NCBI GenBank assembly: GCA_938042245.1
Contig: CALIRO010000044.1
Location: forward strand, 1-64,000
DNA: 64,000 nucleotides
Direction: 5' to 3'
Source of the DNA: an uncultured Thermoguttaceae bacterium
GTDB taxonomy: Bacteria > Planctomycetota > Planctomycetia > Pirellulales > Thermoguttaceae
This document shows positions 49,333 to 58,293 of this stretch, piece after piece. Each line of letters opens with the position of its first letter. The stretch's first letter is position 1. The notes under the pieces were generated by a model. The model searched no databases. It saw nothing but the letters and a program-made list of their open reading frames with translations, and was not told the origin of the DNA. The translations under genes were made by a program, and so were the position numbers.

Positions 49333-49499
49333 AAGGTAATCGCTTAGCCGAACGAAGAAGCCTGCCTGGTGGATCGGAGAAAACCCTTTGAGTCTCCTGC
49401 CGCCGCAAGCGGTAGTCAAGAATGGGGAGGCTGGTTTTCCGGCATTGGGCGCTTTTGCCGGGATGACAACAAAGAGAATCCGTTCGGTGGAATGGGTAG
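49333..49499. repeat. Dispersed family A element directly upstream of a gene
   Basis: Left end GGTAATCGCTTAGCCGAACG then AAGAAGCCTGCCTGGTGGATC; right end CCGTTCGGTGGAATGGGTAG. The interior has CTGCCGCCGCAAGCGG, very like the 5823-5984 copy. It ends 29 bp before the ATG of the exported protein at 49529, so any promoter or leader of that gene must lie in or beyond the element. Confidence 0.8.
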
Positions 49500-49528
49500 G
49501 GGAGTATTCGTGTCTGGAGAAGCGGCTT

Positions 49529-50167
49529 ATGGGGATCTATCGACGAACAACCTGGGCGATGATCTTTTGTAAAAAGATTGGTTTTGGCAGAGCGGGCGTT
49601 TTGGGATGGGCTTTGGCTTCGGCGGCGATGGCCGTCGGGCCTTTGCTAACCGATGCTCCGCAAGCCTTCGCATGGCATCCGGAACCAGGCTCCTGCGACG
49701 TGGCAGCGGTGGTTTGGACCAATTGGGCCCGGAGTGTGTACTGTCGGGAGCATGTGCCCTATTTTGCCCTGCATCCGCCGGTCTATTACACCCAGCCGGT
49801 GGGCCGACCATATGGGTGGAGTCCGTTTGCCTATCCGGCCTGGGTGCCCACGCCGCTTCTGGAGCCGCCCCGCCCTATGGTGATTCAGAATCCGTATGTG
49901 GTCGGCTTCGGCTTCAGGGCCAAGGCATCGTTCATCGGTGATCCCGGAACCGGAATGCCAGAACCAGGCGCCGGCGCTGCTGGAGCCCCCCAACCGATTC
50001 GGATTACAAATCCTTATATCGGCTCCGGTACCTCCGAAGGCAGCCGGTCAGCCTCTGCGAAGGCTCCCGATGGCTTTCCAAAGCCTTCCAATAGTACAGA
50101 GGAACCTATTTCCAGCACGGCATCGGTCCAGCCTCGCCGAATCCGAAATCCTCACCTTCCCGAATAA
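49529..50167 (+). CDS. Exported protein with repeated NPY motifs
   Basis: 212 aa. A signal peptide (about residues 1-48: FGRAGVLGWALASAAMAVGP...AFAWH) is followed by a domain with CDVAAVVWTNWARSVYC and HPPVYYTQPVGRPYGWSPFAYP. The C-terminal third has three spaced copies of a Pro-[ILMR]-x-[IR]-x-Asn-Pro-aromatic motif (VIQNPYV, RITNPYI, RIRNPHL) separated by Gly/Ser/Pro linkers. I know this core as a planctomycete secreted type but not its function. GGAG before the ATG at 49529 is preferred to starts inside the repeat upstream. Confidence 0.78.
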   Translation: MGIYRRTTWAMIFCKKIGFGRAGVLGWALASAAMAVGPLLTDAPQAFAWHPEPGSCDVAAVVWTNWARSVYCREHVPYFALHPPVYYTQPVGRPYGWSPFAYPAWVPTPLLEPPRPMVIQNPYVVGFGFRAKASFIGDPGTGMPEPGAGAAGAPQPIRITNPYIGSGTSEGSRSASAKAPDGFPKPSNSTEEPISSTASVQPRRIRNPHLPE

Positions 50168-50358
50168 ACGAGGCGGCGCCCCCAGATCGCCTCGAACGGG
50201 CCATATACCCCCGAATCCGAAATCTCCGCCTTCCCGAATACCCCGAGCCGGAACTTTTGCACGATCCTAGGCAGGCAAAATCGTGGCACCCGCCCTATCG
50301 GTATTCCGGTCTCAACAGGATGTTTTTCAGATCCCCCAGTTCTAACGGAGAAAAGGTT

Positions 50359-51582
50359 ATGGATGTTAAAAATTGCCCTCCTTGGTTGTTGTCAGTTTTT
50401 GTAGCGATAGGAGTAACCGGTATGATCTATTCGGGATGGAGCGATGCGGCGGAGAGGGGTGAGGCGGTCGGCTCGGCTGGGGAGCAACCGGCAGCCCAAA
50501 CACCAGACCGCCTTTGGGTCTATCTAGGTACCTATACTCGCAAAACAAGCCAAGGAATTTACTGGGCAGAGTTAGACTTGCAGGCGGGTCGATTAGAGTT
50601 AAAAGGCCTGGCCGCTCCACTGGCCAATCCCTCGTTCTTGGCCATCCATCCGAATGGTCAGTGGATGTATGCGGTGGGTGAAATGGGCGATTTCCAGGGC
50701 AAAAAGCAAGGGGCCGTCAGTGCCCTGGCCATCCAGCCGGACGGCACGTTGAAACTTCTCAACCAGCAACCCTCTGGCGGCCCCGGTCCGTGCCATCTGA
50801 CGGTCGATTCCACAGGCCGGTATGTGGTAGTGGCCAACTACGGCGGCGGCAGCGTGGCCAGTTTGCCCATCCAGCAAGACGGCCGATTGCAGGCGCCGGT
50901 GTCGGTGATCCAACATACCGGCTCCAGTGTGCATCCCCAGCGCCAGCAGGGACCGCACGCCCATTCGGTCAATTTCGATCCGACCGGCAAATTGGTCATC
51001 GCGGCCGATCTAGGCCTGGACAAACTGCTGGTATATCGGTTGGAGCCAACCACCGGCACACTCTCCCCGCATGATCCGCCCTGGGTGCAAGTGGATCCTG
51101 GGGCAGGTCCTCGGCATTTTGCCTTTCATCCAAGCGGACGGTTTGCCTATGTGATCAACGAGCTGGCCTCCACCATCACCGCCTTTACTTACCAGCCCGA
51201 CAAAGGCCTCTTCCAACCACTGCAAACCATCTCCACCTTGCCGGAAGGGTTTACCGGCACGAACACGACCGCCGAGGTGCAGGTGCATCCGTCGGGGCGG
51301 TTTCTCTACGGTTCTAACCGGGGCCATGACAGCCTGGCCATTTTTACCATCGACCCGGCCACCGGCAAACTTGCCCTGAAAGGTCATGTTTCCACTCAGG
51401 GGAAAACACCGCGCAATTTCGGCATCGACCCGACCGGCCAGTATCTTGTAGCCGCCAACCAGGATTCGGACAATGTGGTGCTTTTCCGGATCGACACCCA
51501 GACTGGTCAATTAATGTCCACCTGTAGGCAAATTCAGGTCAGTATGCCCGTTTGTGTCAAATTCGTCTCGCCCCGCCGATAG
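50359..51582 (+). CDS. Exported lactonase-family beta-propeller protein
   Basis: 407 aa. A hydrophobic N-terminal segment (WLLSVFVAIGVTGMIYSG, residues 9-26) suggests export. The rest is a seven-bladed propeller of the YbhE/6-phosphogluconolactonase family: YLGTYTRKTSQGIYW, FLAIHPNGQWMYAVGE, YVVVANYGGGSVASL, GPHAHSVNFDPTGK, GPRHFAFHPSGRFAYVINEL, EVQVHPSGRFLYGSNRGHDS and PRNFGIDPTGQYLVAANQDSDN. Hydrolysis of sugar lactones, possibly formed by the oxidoreductases nearby, is inferred. GGAG eight bases before the ATG at 50359 decides the start. Confidence 0.9.
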   Translation: MDVKNCPPWLLSVFVAIGVTGMIYSGWSDAAERGEAVGSAGEQPAAQTPDRLWVYLGTYTRKTSQGIYWAELDLQAGRLELKGLAAPLANPSFLAIHPNGQWMYAVGEMGDFQGKKQGAVSALAIQPDGTLKLLNQQPSGGPGPCHLTVDSTGRYVVVANYGGGSVASLPIQQDGRLQAPVSVIQHTGSSVHPQRQQGPHAHSVNFDPTGKLVIAADLGLDKLLVYRLEPTTGTLSPHDPPWVQVDPGAGPRHFAFHPSGRFAYVINELASTITAFTYQPDKGLFQPLQTISTLPEGFTGTNTTAEVQVHPSGRFLYGSNRGHDSLAIFTIDPATGKLALKGHVSTQGKTPRNFGIDPTGQYLVAANQDSDNVVLFRIDTQTGQLMSTCRQIQVSMPVCVKFVSPRR

Positions 51583-51585
51583 AGA

Positions 51586-51677
51586 AAGGGGCCTCCATCC
51601 CCTCTCCCCTCTGGGGGAGAGGCGTTCAAATCCCCTCTCCCCTGGCGGGAGAGGGTTAGGGTGAGGGGGCCTTTTTG
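51586..51677. repeat. REP-like palindromes (family B), convergent spacer
   Basis: Two palindromes in tandem, CCCCTCTCCCCTCTGGGGGA and CCCCTCTCCCCTGGCGGGAG, followed by AGGGTTAGGGTGAGGGGGCC and a short T-run. It lies between the convergent lactonase and isomerase-like genes and might stop transcription from one side. Confidence 0.7.
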
Positions 51678-51742
51678 GCGGAGGGGCGGTTCGCTCTCCG
51701 ACCAGTGGCGGGCGGGAGGCTTGTGCTGGCAAGGAGAGCCTC

Positions 51743-53410
51743 TTACGCCCAGGGTTTCCCGTCTTTTTTCGTCCCACACAGAAAGACGCGGATACCCAGG
51801 GCGTCGGCCATGGCTGCTCGGGCCAAAAGCGCCCGGTCCGCACTTCGCGAATCGGTGGCATAGACCACTTGGATATGGTTGGCTTTGTGGCGGGCCATGA
51901 ATTGGTCCCGGTTTACGCCGTAAAGAACGGCGTGCATGATCGGCCACTGGGGCGTAGTGGCCTGCCAGCGCCGTTGGGTTTCTTCTTCTGGAAGTTGGAC
52001 GACGCCGCCTCGGCCAATATCCATGTGGAGCCGACCGTCCTGCACGTAAATCCTGGACCAGATGATTTCGCCGGGTTTGGAGACGCCTTTGAGCGTGCCG
52101 CCGCCCAGGCGGAAGTACATTGGCGGCTGGCGCTCGCTTACCGCTCCAAGCCAACCGTCGATAAAGTGGGCCGGTGGGGCGCCGCCGCTAATCATAAACA
52201 CCCATACATATTCCGACACCGTTCCCGACCGATCCACATCGCCCCAACGCACATCGTGCAAGGTGGTTTCCACCGGCTGACCCATGGCCCGATGCACCCG
52301 ATGGATCAACAGGGCATCCAGACCCGCCCCTTCATCCACTTCGTTAAAGTGCACCAGCGGCTGGCCGGGATACAGCTCCCGGCTTCCGTCCCGGCTGCGA
52401 ACCGGCGGCCGCTCCGTATTGTTCAGTGTCCCTTCGACTAAGTCGCTTGCTGGCAGGAGGTCTTTCAGCCCCTGTTGATATTGGATGCCGATTAGGTCGC
52501 AGCCAAAATCGTCCGCGATCCGCATCGCAGCGATGTACATTTTACACTGAAGCAAGATTTGTTCCTCGGTCAGGTCGGTTTCTGGGTTCGGGCCGGTGAT
52601 GAAGCGTAGTCCAGCCTGATCATACCACTGCCGAACCGCCTGAGCCTCGGCATCGGGCGTTTGCATGGTTTCGTAGTAGAGGGCCGACTGGCTAAGCCGC
52701 TCTTTAAAAACCCCCATCGGCGCCAACAGCTCATCAGGCAAAATGGCGTTGTACATGCCCATGCAGCCCTCGTCAAAAACTCCCATGATCGCTTTCTGCC
52801 GACGGAGCTGTTCGGCCAACGCTTCGCCCAGACGCCGTTCGGCAGCCGGCAGTTTCAGCTTCCGGAGCGGCGTAACATGGCTTGTATCATGGCGGACGGT
52901 TCCTTTTTCCAGCCAGCGCTGCAAGTTTCTGCGGAAAGTCGGGTCTTGGAAATCTTCCGCCCAAAGAGTGGAATAAGGCACACCGGCTTTGGTCAGGCAG
53001 CCGTTCAGGTTCAACATGCCCACCAAGCCCGGCCATTGGCCCGACCAATTGGCCACCGTCAGGATCGGTCCCTTATGATGCATCAGGCCACCCAGCACAT
53101 GATGCGAATACTGCCAGACGGCCTCGGCCACAATGAGCCGGGCCGTCGGATCCAACCGGCTAAAAACCTCCATCCCCTCCCGTTGGGAACTGATAAAACC
53201 GTGGCCTTTGTCGGGTTTATAGGGATGGGCGCGCAGCAGCTCGTAGCCGCAGGCAGCCACCGCCTCGCTCAAAGCCGCCTCCATGGCCTGCTGGGCCTCC
53301 CAACAGACCCGATTGGCCGATTCTCGCAGATCGCCACTAGCCACCAAATAGACCTGCTTTTTGCCCACCTTGGGCAACTTCGGAAGTTTCGGAATGGCAT
53401 AGCCCATCAT
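51743..53410 (-). CDS. L-fucose isomerase-like protein
   Basis: About 555 aa. The C-terminal half resembles the L-fucose/L-arabinose isomerase fold: [19 protein letters not shown], a conserved acidic [10 protein letters not shown] segment and [17 protein letters not shown]. The N-terminal half has a Rossmann-like part ([33 protein letters not shown]). Likely a metal-dependent aldose-ketose isomerase, but the substrate is uncertain and the match is from motif memory only. GAGGAGG a few bases before ATG-ATG (53410/53407) decides the start; a longer upstream frame is rejected. Confidence 0.65.
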   Translation of the reverse strand: MMGYAIPKLPKLPKVGKKQVYLVASGDLRESANRVCWEAQQAMEAALSEAVAACGYELLRAHPYKPDKGHGFISSQREGMEVFSRLDPTARLIVAEAVWQYSHHVLGGLMHHKGPILTVANWSGQWPGLVGMLNLNGCLTKAGVPYSTLWAEDFQDPTFRRNLQRWLEKGTVRHDTSHVTPLRKLKLPAAERRLGEALAEQLRRQKAIMGVFDEGCMGMYNAILPDELLAPMGVFKERLSQSALYYETMQTPDAEAQAVRQWYDQAGLRFITGPNPETDLTEEQILLQCKMYIAAMRIADDFGCDLIGIQYQQGLKDLLPASDLVEGTLNNTERPPVRSRDGSRELYPGQPLVHFNEVDEGAGLDALLIHRVHRAMGQPVETTLHDVRWGDVDRSGTVSEYVWVFMISGGAPPAHFIDGWLGAVSERQPPMYFRLGGGTLKGVSKPGEIIWSRIYVQDGRLHMDIGRGGVVQLPEEETQRRWQATTPQWPIMHAVLYGVNRDQFMARHKANHIQVVYATDSRSADRALLARAAMADALGIRVFLCGTKKDGKPWA

Positions 53411-53492
53411 CGTTTCCTCCTCAAAACTCCTAGAATTGGCCACACTGCAGCCGCCTAATGAGAGAAGCCCACCCTTCTTATCCGGTGCCATT

Positions 53493-53518
53493 ACCCTCCC
53501 CCCTTTCGGGGAGGGGTG
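53493..53518. repeat. REP-like palindrome (family B)
   Basis: CCCTCCCCCCTTTCGGGGAG followed by GGG, upstream of the isomerase-like gene. A short member of the family. Confidence 0.5.
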
Positions 53519-53580
53519 GCCTGCGAAGCAGACCAGGGGACCTCTGCCCTCCCAGGAAGCCAAAATTTTCTAACCCCCTC

Positions 53581-53608
53581 TTGTCAGCCAAATGAGAGCA
53601 ATTATAAT
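53581..53608 (+). promoter_or_regulatory. Sigma70-type promoter candidate
   Basis: TTGTCA (53581-53586) and TATAAT (53603-53608) are separated by 16 bases, close to the consensus. It is the best such pair I found in the window, and it heads the candidate transcript ending at the terminator 53783-53846. Confidence 0.5.
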
Positions 53609-53614
53609 AAAATC

Positions 53615-53846
53615 AATTCAATGCTCCAGGAGGCAGGGGGCCTCTTTGCGCCGAGTGCGCCTGCCGATGGTGTTGGACCGGGGCAGGCTGCCCCAGAGGG
53701 CAAACTGCCCTTTGCCTTTCTGGACACTGACAATGTGGTAGCTCGCTGGTATCCGTAGCGGCACTGCCAGCCTCGAAAAGAGCACTCCGTCTTGGACCGC
53801 TTGGCCTGAAATACCAGGCCCGGTCTGGGGCGGAGTGTTTTTATTT
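53615..53846 (+). ncRNA. Candidate small RNA or leaderless microprotein transcript
   Basis: From the predicted start about 53615 to the terminator, roughly 230 nt. The sequence is packed with hairpins: GAGGC-AGGGG-GCCTC, GCGC-CGAGT-GCGC, GGGGC-AGGCT-GCCCC, AGGGCA-AAC-TGCCCT and the terminator. It also contains an open frame from ATG 53621 to TAG 53758 (45 codons, ending VVARWYP) that would start about six bases from the predicted RNA start, without a ribosome site. It does not match 6S, SRP, RNase P or tmRNA signatures that I know. Confidence 0.4.
53783..53846 (+). terminator. Intrinsic terminator
   Basis: CACTCCG (53783-53789) pairs with CGGAGTG (53831-53837); inside, GGACCG pairs with CGGTCT (one wobble) and GGCCTG with CAGGCC around an AAATAC loop. 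TTTTTATTT follows. It is the clearest intrinsic terminator in this window. Confidence 0.75.
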
Positions 53847-53870
53847 ATGGCCTCCCGAGGGTCTCAGACG

Positions 53871-53959
53871 GCCTCTCCCGCCGGGCCAGAGGCAAATCCA
53901 CGGAGATCTCCTCCTCAAATCCCCTCTCCCTTGGCGGGAGAGGGTTAGGGGGAGGGGGA
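53871..53959. repeat. REP-like palindromes (family B)
   Basis: GCCTCTCCCGCCGGGCCAGAGG and CCCCTCTCCCTTGGCGGGAG, followed by AGGGTTAGGGGGAGGGGG. Two members, 25 bp apart. Confidence 0.6.
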
Positions 53960-53970
53960 CTAAAATATCA

Positions 53971-54103
53971 GTCCCGCGAAACCAGGCATCCAGAAACACC
54001 AAAGGGGCAGACTCACAGCAGCCTGGATTCCCGCTTGGGCGGCAATGACATGAAGGGTGGAGGCGCAACGTAGGTTGGCTTCCCGCTACGGGGGAATGAC
54101 AAC
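53971..54103. repeat. Partial family A fragments
   Basis: TCCCGCGAAACCAGGCATCC, then GATTCCCGCTTGGGCGGCAA and TGAC, then TTCCCGCTACGGGGGAATGA. These are internal family A pieces without the outer ends. It lies 120 bp before the aminotransferase gene. Confidence 0.5.
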
Positions 54104-54223
54104 CGAGCCAGCCAAGCCTTCTGTTTGGTTGTCGGAACTGATTCCCGTGGTTTGGTGCATGGTTAGCAGTGGTTTGGCAGAGTAGTATAAGTTTCTCCTA
54201 TTTTTCGAGAGGGTCCAGACACG

Positions 54224-55597
54224 ATGGAAGCGTACGAATTAGTTCCCCGTCAGGTTCCCCGGGTAGAAACTCGGCATCGGCGGATTGTCACGGCTATTCC
54301 CGTTCCGGAATCGATTCCTATTTTAGAAAAGTTACGGCGGAACGAGCCTCGTTCCATGAGCGGCCAGCCGCCTGTGGTCTGGGATCGCGCCGAGGGGGTC
54401 TATGTCTATGACCGTTGGGGCAATCAATGGCTGGATTGGTCCTCGGGTGTGCTGGTAGCCAATGCCGGGCACAATCATCCGAAAATCCAAAAGGCGATTC
54501 TGGAACAGGTGCAGCATGGGCTGGTACACAACTATTGTTTTCCTTCGGAGATTCGTGCCCGATGTGTGGAGGCGTTGGCCCGGGTGGCCCCGGAACCTCT
54601 GAAAAAGGTCTTTCTATTGACGACTGGGGCGGAAACGTTGGAATGTGCGATTAAACTCTGCCGCACTTGGGGCCAACACATCGGCGGCAAACGCAAGATC
54701 GGCATCGTCTCCTTCCACAACGCCTTCCACGGCCGAACGTTAGGCGCGCAGATGATCGGCGGTATCCCGGCTCTGAAAAGCTGGATCGTCCATCTCGATC
54801 CCGACATGATTCAGGTGCCCTTTCCGGATGGCTTCCGAGGCGTCGATACCAGCTTTGAAGGCTTCTTGAAGGCCCTGGAAGCTCAGGGATACAGCCCCGA
54901 CCGGGTAGCCGGCGTCATTACCGAAACCTACCAAGGCGGTAATGCCAGCTTTGCCCCAACGGAATATATGCAGCGGCTTCGGGCCTGGTGCAATGAGCAT
55001 CAGGTGCTTTTGGTCATGGACGAGGTTCAGGCGGGGTTTGGCCGAACCGGCACCTACTGGGGATTTGAACACTATGGCATTGTGCCGGATCTGATCTGCT
55101 GTGGCAAAGGGATTTCGAGCGGGCTGCCGATTTCGGCCGTCATTGGTCGGCCCGAGGTGATGGACCTGTATCCGCCTGGTTCGATGACCTCCACTCATAC
55201 GGGCAATCCAGTCTGTTGTGCGGCCGTGCTGGCCAATTTGCAGGTCATCGAAGAAGAAAAGCTGGTGGACCGAGCTCGCAGTCTGGGCGAAATCCTCCAG
55301 CCGGAGCTCCGTCGGATCCGACTTCGGTTTTTTGATTATATCGGTATGGTGCACGGCCGGGGCTTAGTGGCCTCCTTACACATGGTAAAACCCGGTACCA
55401 TTGAACCTTGGCCAGAACTTGCCAGCCGGGTGGTCCTCCGATGCGTGGAAAAAGGGCTGATGCTTTTTGCGCCGGTGGGCTATGCAGGGGCGTCGGTCAA
55501 AATTGCCCCTCCGCTAGTCATCTCCGAAGAGGCCCTCCGGGAAGGCATTGCCAGCTTGGAAGAAGCCATCCAGGAAGTTGTCCAAGAGATTTCGTAG
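54224..55597 (+). CDS. Class III PLP aminotransferase
   Basis: 457 aa, fold type I. LDWSSGVLVANAGHNHPKI, TTGAETLECAIKL, FHNAFHGRTLGA, VMDEVQAGFGRTG with the pyridine-binding Asp and ICCGKGISSGLPIS with the PLP Lys are typical of the 4-aminobutyrate/ornithine/taurine group. Possible substrates are omega-amino acids or an amino sugar derivative. Gene 49 bp upstream of a Gfo/Idh/MocA oxidoreductase on the same strand, so the two are probably cotranscribed, suggesting an amino-to-keto then reduction sequence (inference). Confidence 0.92.
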   Translation: MEAYELVPRQVPRVETRHRRIVTAIPVPESIPILEKLRRNEPRSMSGQPPVVWDRAEGVYVYDRWGNQWLDWSSGVLVANAGHNHPKIQKAILEQVQHGLVHNYCFPSEIRARCVEALARVAPEPLKKVFLLTTGAETLECAIKLCRTWGQHIGGKRKIGIVSFHNAFHGRTLGAQMIGGIPALKSWIVHLDPDMIQVPFPDGFRGVDTSFEGFLKALEAQGYSPDRVAGVITETYQGGNASFAPTEYMQRLRAWCNEHQVLLVMDEVQAGFGRTGTYWGFEHYGIVPDLICCGKGISSGLPISAVIGRPEVMDLYPPGSMTSTHTGNPVCCAAVLANLQVIEEEKLVDRARSLGEILQPELRRIRLRFFDYIGMVHGRGLVASLHMVKPGTIEPWPELASRVVLRCVEKGLMLFAPVGYAGASVKIAPPLVISEEALREGIASLEEAIQEVVQEIS

Positions 55598-55646
55598 AAA
55601 TGGGCTATAGTGGGAATGATCTCGTTGCCTACCAGGGAGATATGCT

Positions 55647-56915
55647 ATGGACTCTGATGACGGAAAATTGGAAGTGGTGATAGTTGGGGGTGGAATGATT
55701 ACGCATGATCAGATTTTGCCTTCTTTGTATCATTTACAGCGTCTTGGTCGGATAGGCACGATTCGGATTTCGGCGCTCAATTCGGGGCCGCTTGTGGCCC
55801 TAGCGCGCTCGGAGCGTCTGGCCGAGGCGTTTCCCCGGCAAAGTTTTGAGCCGTTTCCATCTCTGGCGGAGCCGCCCGATCGGATGTTTCCGGATCTATT
55901 CCGGCACGTGATTGCCCAGTTGCCCCCTGGCAACCTGGTGGTGGTGGCTGTGCCAGACCATCTGCATGATATGGTCATCCGCACCGCCCTGGAACATGAT
56001 CAGCATGTGCTGTGTGTCAAGCCGTTGGTGCCCACGTATCAGCAAGCGGCCCAGATCGAACAGATTGCCAAGCAAAAGGGCCTCTTGGTGGCCGTGGAAT
56101 ACCACAAGCGGTTTGACCGCCGTGCGTTGGAAGCCCGGGGGCAGTATCGGAAAGGCCGATTCGGGCAATTCCGACTTGGCGAGGCTCGCCTGATCGAACC
56201 CTACTATTACCGCCATTCCAACTTCCAAAATTGGTTTACCAAGGAACATAGCGATCCGTTTACGTATGTGGGTTGCCATTACGTAGATTTAGTGTATTTT
56301 ATTACAGGTCTCCGACCGGTGGAAGTTTCCGTCCGGGGCGTGGAAGGGCGATTCCCCAATGGGAATATCGGCTGGTTATGGTCTGCCGGGACCGTCGTCT
56401 GGGAAAACGGCGCCACGATGACGCTGCTCAACGGCCTGGGTTATCCCGACGCCGGCGCCGGAACCAACGACCAGGGACTTACCCTCTACTGCGAAGGCCC
56501 CGACTGCGGCGCCATCCTCCACCACGACGACCAATACCGAGGCGTAAGCCACGGCTATATCGACATGCAGTCCGGAGCCATGTTTCGGTACGTCAGCCCG
56601 GACTATATGCGGCTTGTGCCGTGGGAAGGCGAAGGACTTCGGCCAGTGGGGTACGGCTACGATTCGATCGAGGCAATTGTGGAGGCAGCCCGGAGGGTCA
56701 ATGCGGCTGCGGCCGGCCTGGAAGGTCAAGCCGCCTTGGAAGCCCGCCAAATGGTCCTCCGCGAAATTGACCAACGTGGCATCCTAGCAACCCCCGCCAA
56801 CAGCTTCATCAACGAACTGGTTACCGAGGCGGCCCGGATGTCGATTGCCGCCAACGGCCGCTGGGTCCAAATCCTCTACCACCCTCAGCCCCACGTCCGC
56901 TGGAAAGAAGGATAA
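55647..56915 (+). CDS. Gfo/Idh/MocA oxidoreductase with altered EKP motif
   Basis: 422 aa, cytosolic (no signal). The Rossmann start EVVIVGGGMITHDQ, VAVPDHLHDMVI and EYHKRFDRR are clear. The family catalytic EKP is here CVKPLVP: the Lys is kept, the Glu is Val. GCHYVDLVYFITGLRPVEV supports the C-terminal domain. GGGAG before the ATG at 55647. Follows the aminotransferase by 49 bp. Substrate unknown, probably a sugar or inositol derivative. Confidence 0.9.
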   Translation: MDSDDGKLEVVIVGGGMITHDQILPSLYHLQRLGRIGTIRISALNSGPLVALARSERLAEAFPRQSFEPFPSLAEPPDRMFPDLFRHVIAQLPPGNLVVVAVPDHLHDMVIRTALEHDQHVLCVKPLVPTYQQAAQIEQIAKQKGLLVAVEYHKRFDRRALEARGQYRKGRFGQFRLGEARLIEPYYYRHSNFQNWFTKEHSDPFTYVGCHYVDLVYFITGLRPVEVSVRGVEGRFPNGNIGWLWSAGTVVWENGATMTLLNGLGYPDAGAGTNDQGLTLYCEGPDCGAILHHDDQYRGVSHGYIDMQSGAMFRYVSPDYMRLVPWEGEGLRPVGYGYDSIEAIVEAARRVNAAAAGLEGQAALEARQMVLREIDQRGILATPANSFINELVTEAARMSIAANGRWVQILYHPQPHVRWKEG

Positions 56916-57065
56916 CCTTTAATCCTGGGGCAACGCACGAACTACTCAGCCGAGCAAAATGACCCACAGCTCGAAACGCCCTCCCACAGCATTAACCGGA
57001 TAGAGAGTCATTTGTTCCCTATTCGGCTCTTCAACGGCTGGTTGGGCTTTCCCTTGGGGAGAGAT

Positions 57066-57236
57066 TTATAACCGTTCCGCTAAGCGAAGTAGGAGCCTGT
57101 TTTTTAGGGGAATGCCCCCAGAGTGTCATTCCCGCGGAAGCGGGAATTCAGAGAGCAAAAAACCATCGAAACAACTGGATTCCTGCTTGCGCTGCAGTAA
57201 AAGCTGCATCATTCGGCTGAAATAGTACCCAAAACA
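57066..57236. repeat. Dispersed family A element
   Basis: Left end ACCGTTCCGCTAAGCGAAGT then AGGAGCCTG; right end CATTCGGCTGAAATAGTACC. The interior holds GTCATTCCCGCGGAAGCGGG and AATTC, an exact ATTCCC-N8-GGGAAT palindrome. It lies between convergent genes in 56916-57307. Confidence 0.8.
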
Positions 57237-57307
57237 AAGCTCAATCATCCCGCACTGGCAGGACAATTCGGGGAGAGGAACCAGAGGCGATGTTGGGGGA
57301 TGGGGTT

Positions 57308-58240
57308 TTAGTGCATTTCCGTTTTTACTTCGCCCAGGCCGTGACGGTAGTAGTTGAACTGCACGTTGGGGTGGTCGGCCAGCAGGGACATCGGCACACT
57401 GGTATCGACGATCCGTTTGGAAATCATTAGCGCGGTCAGCCGCTGGCCAAACGGGTTGTCGTGGTTGCCGGCCTGCCAGATGGAGACCTTTTCAGCTTTC
57501 CAGGTTTCGAAGGGTCCGACGGTGGCGGCTTTGGTGGGCACCAAGGCCACCTGACCGCCGCCAGAAGTGCGGGCGTTTTGGATGATCGTCATCGGATGCA
57601 GATCGGTAACCCGGGTTTTCAGTTTCCGATATTCTTCCGGCGGCGGCGGTTCGTCTTTATATTTCCCACGACGCCGAGGCGGATCGTTAAAGGCCCAGTG
57701 TTTTACCTCCCCTTGGCCGCCCTGCATCACCACGCAGCGGATCTGGTCGTAGGTCTTGGAATAAGCAGCCAAATCGCCGGTCGGAAAGTGCAGATGTTCT
57801 TTGGGCATTCGGAGTTTGGGGTTGATTCGGCTAAAGCAGAGTTCCCAATCGGCTCGGGCGAATGAAAGCGGATGGTCGGTAGGCACTGGCTGGCCGTTTT
57901 CATCCACCCATTCGTCCATCCCCCAAAAATGGGCGCTTCGGATGTCCAGTTCCAGCTCGTTGACCAGCCGGGCCACCAGCGGCAACTGTTCAGTCGGCCC
58001 GATCGGGCCGCAGATGCCGGCCGGGTTGTCCTCGGTCGATTGACGCCAAGCGTTGATATACTCCAGGGCCTCGGCCAAATAGAACTCTTCTAAGGTGTCG
58101 TAGATGACCACCTTAAAGCCGGGCCGGGAAAGCTGCTGCAGGTCTTTGACGGTCAGTTTGGCGGCATCGGCCAAAATCTCTGGGTCCAAGGTGGTGTAGT
58201 CCCACCAATCCGGCGCAACTTTACTCAACGGTCGGGCCAT
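57308..58240 (-). CDS. NagB-like (glucosamine-6-phosphate deaminase-like) paralog
   Basis: 310 aa. Related to NagB but diverged: the NLDEYVG position reads FWGMDEWV, and the catalytic-loop GADGHIAFNEP is [11 protein letters not shown], keeping the Asp and His. The N-terminal part ([18 protein letters not shown]) replaces the usual ATGSTP phosphate loop. [22 protein letters not shown] matches the later NagB region. It may be a deaminase or isomerase for another sugar phosphate. The true NagB is at 61616. Begins with ATG at 58240, before a family A element. Confidence 0.78.
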   Translation of the reverse strand: MARPLSKVAPDWWDYTTLDPEILADAAKLTVKDLQQLSRPGFKVVIYDTLEEFYLAEALEYINAWRQSTEDNPAGICGPIGPTEQLPLVARLVNELELDIRSAHFWGMDEWVDENGQPVPTDHPLSFARADWELCFSRINPKLRMPKEHLHFPTGDLAAYSKTYDQIRCVVMQGGQGEVKHWAFNDPPRRRGKYKDEPPPPEEYRKLKTRVTDLHPMTIIQNARTSGGGQVALVPTKAATVGPFETWKAEKVSIWQAGNHDNPFGQRLTALMISKRIVDTSVPMSLLADHPNVQFNYYRHGLGEVKTEMH

Positions 58241-58293
58241 CGAAAGTCTCCTTTCCTAAAAACCGAAATTCATCTTGTTGGATCGAATCCGCA

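Noticed and set aside
53471-53758. 80-codon frame starting at 53516
   Set aside because: Its first part translates a family B palindrome; only the last 45 codons, after the promoter, are kept as a possibility.
57137-57156. ATTCCC palindrome as an intrinsic terminator
   Set aside because: No following T-run, and it recurs inside family A elements in both orientations.
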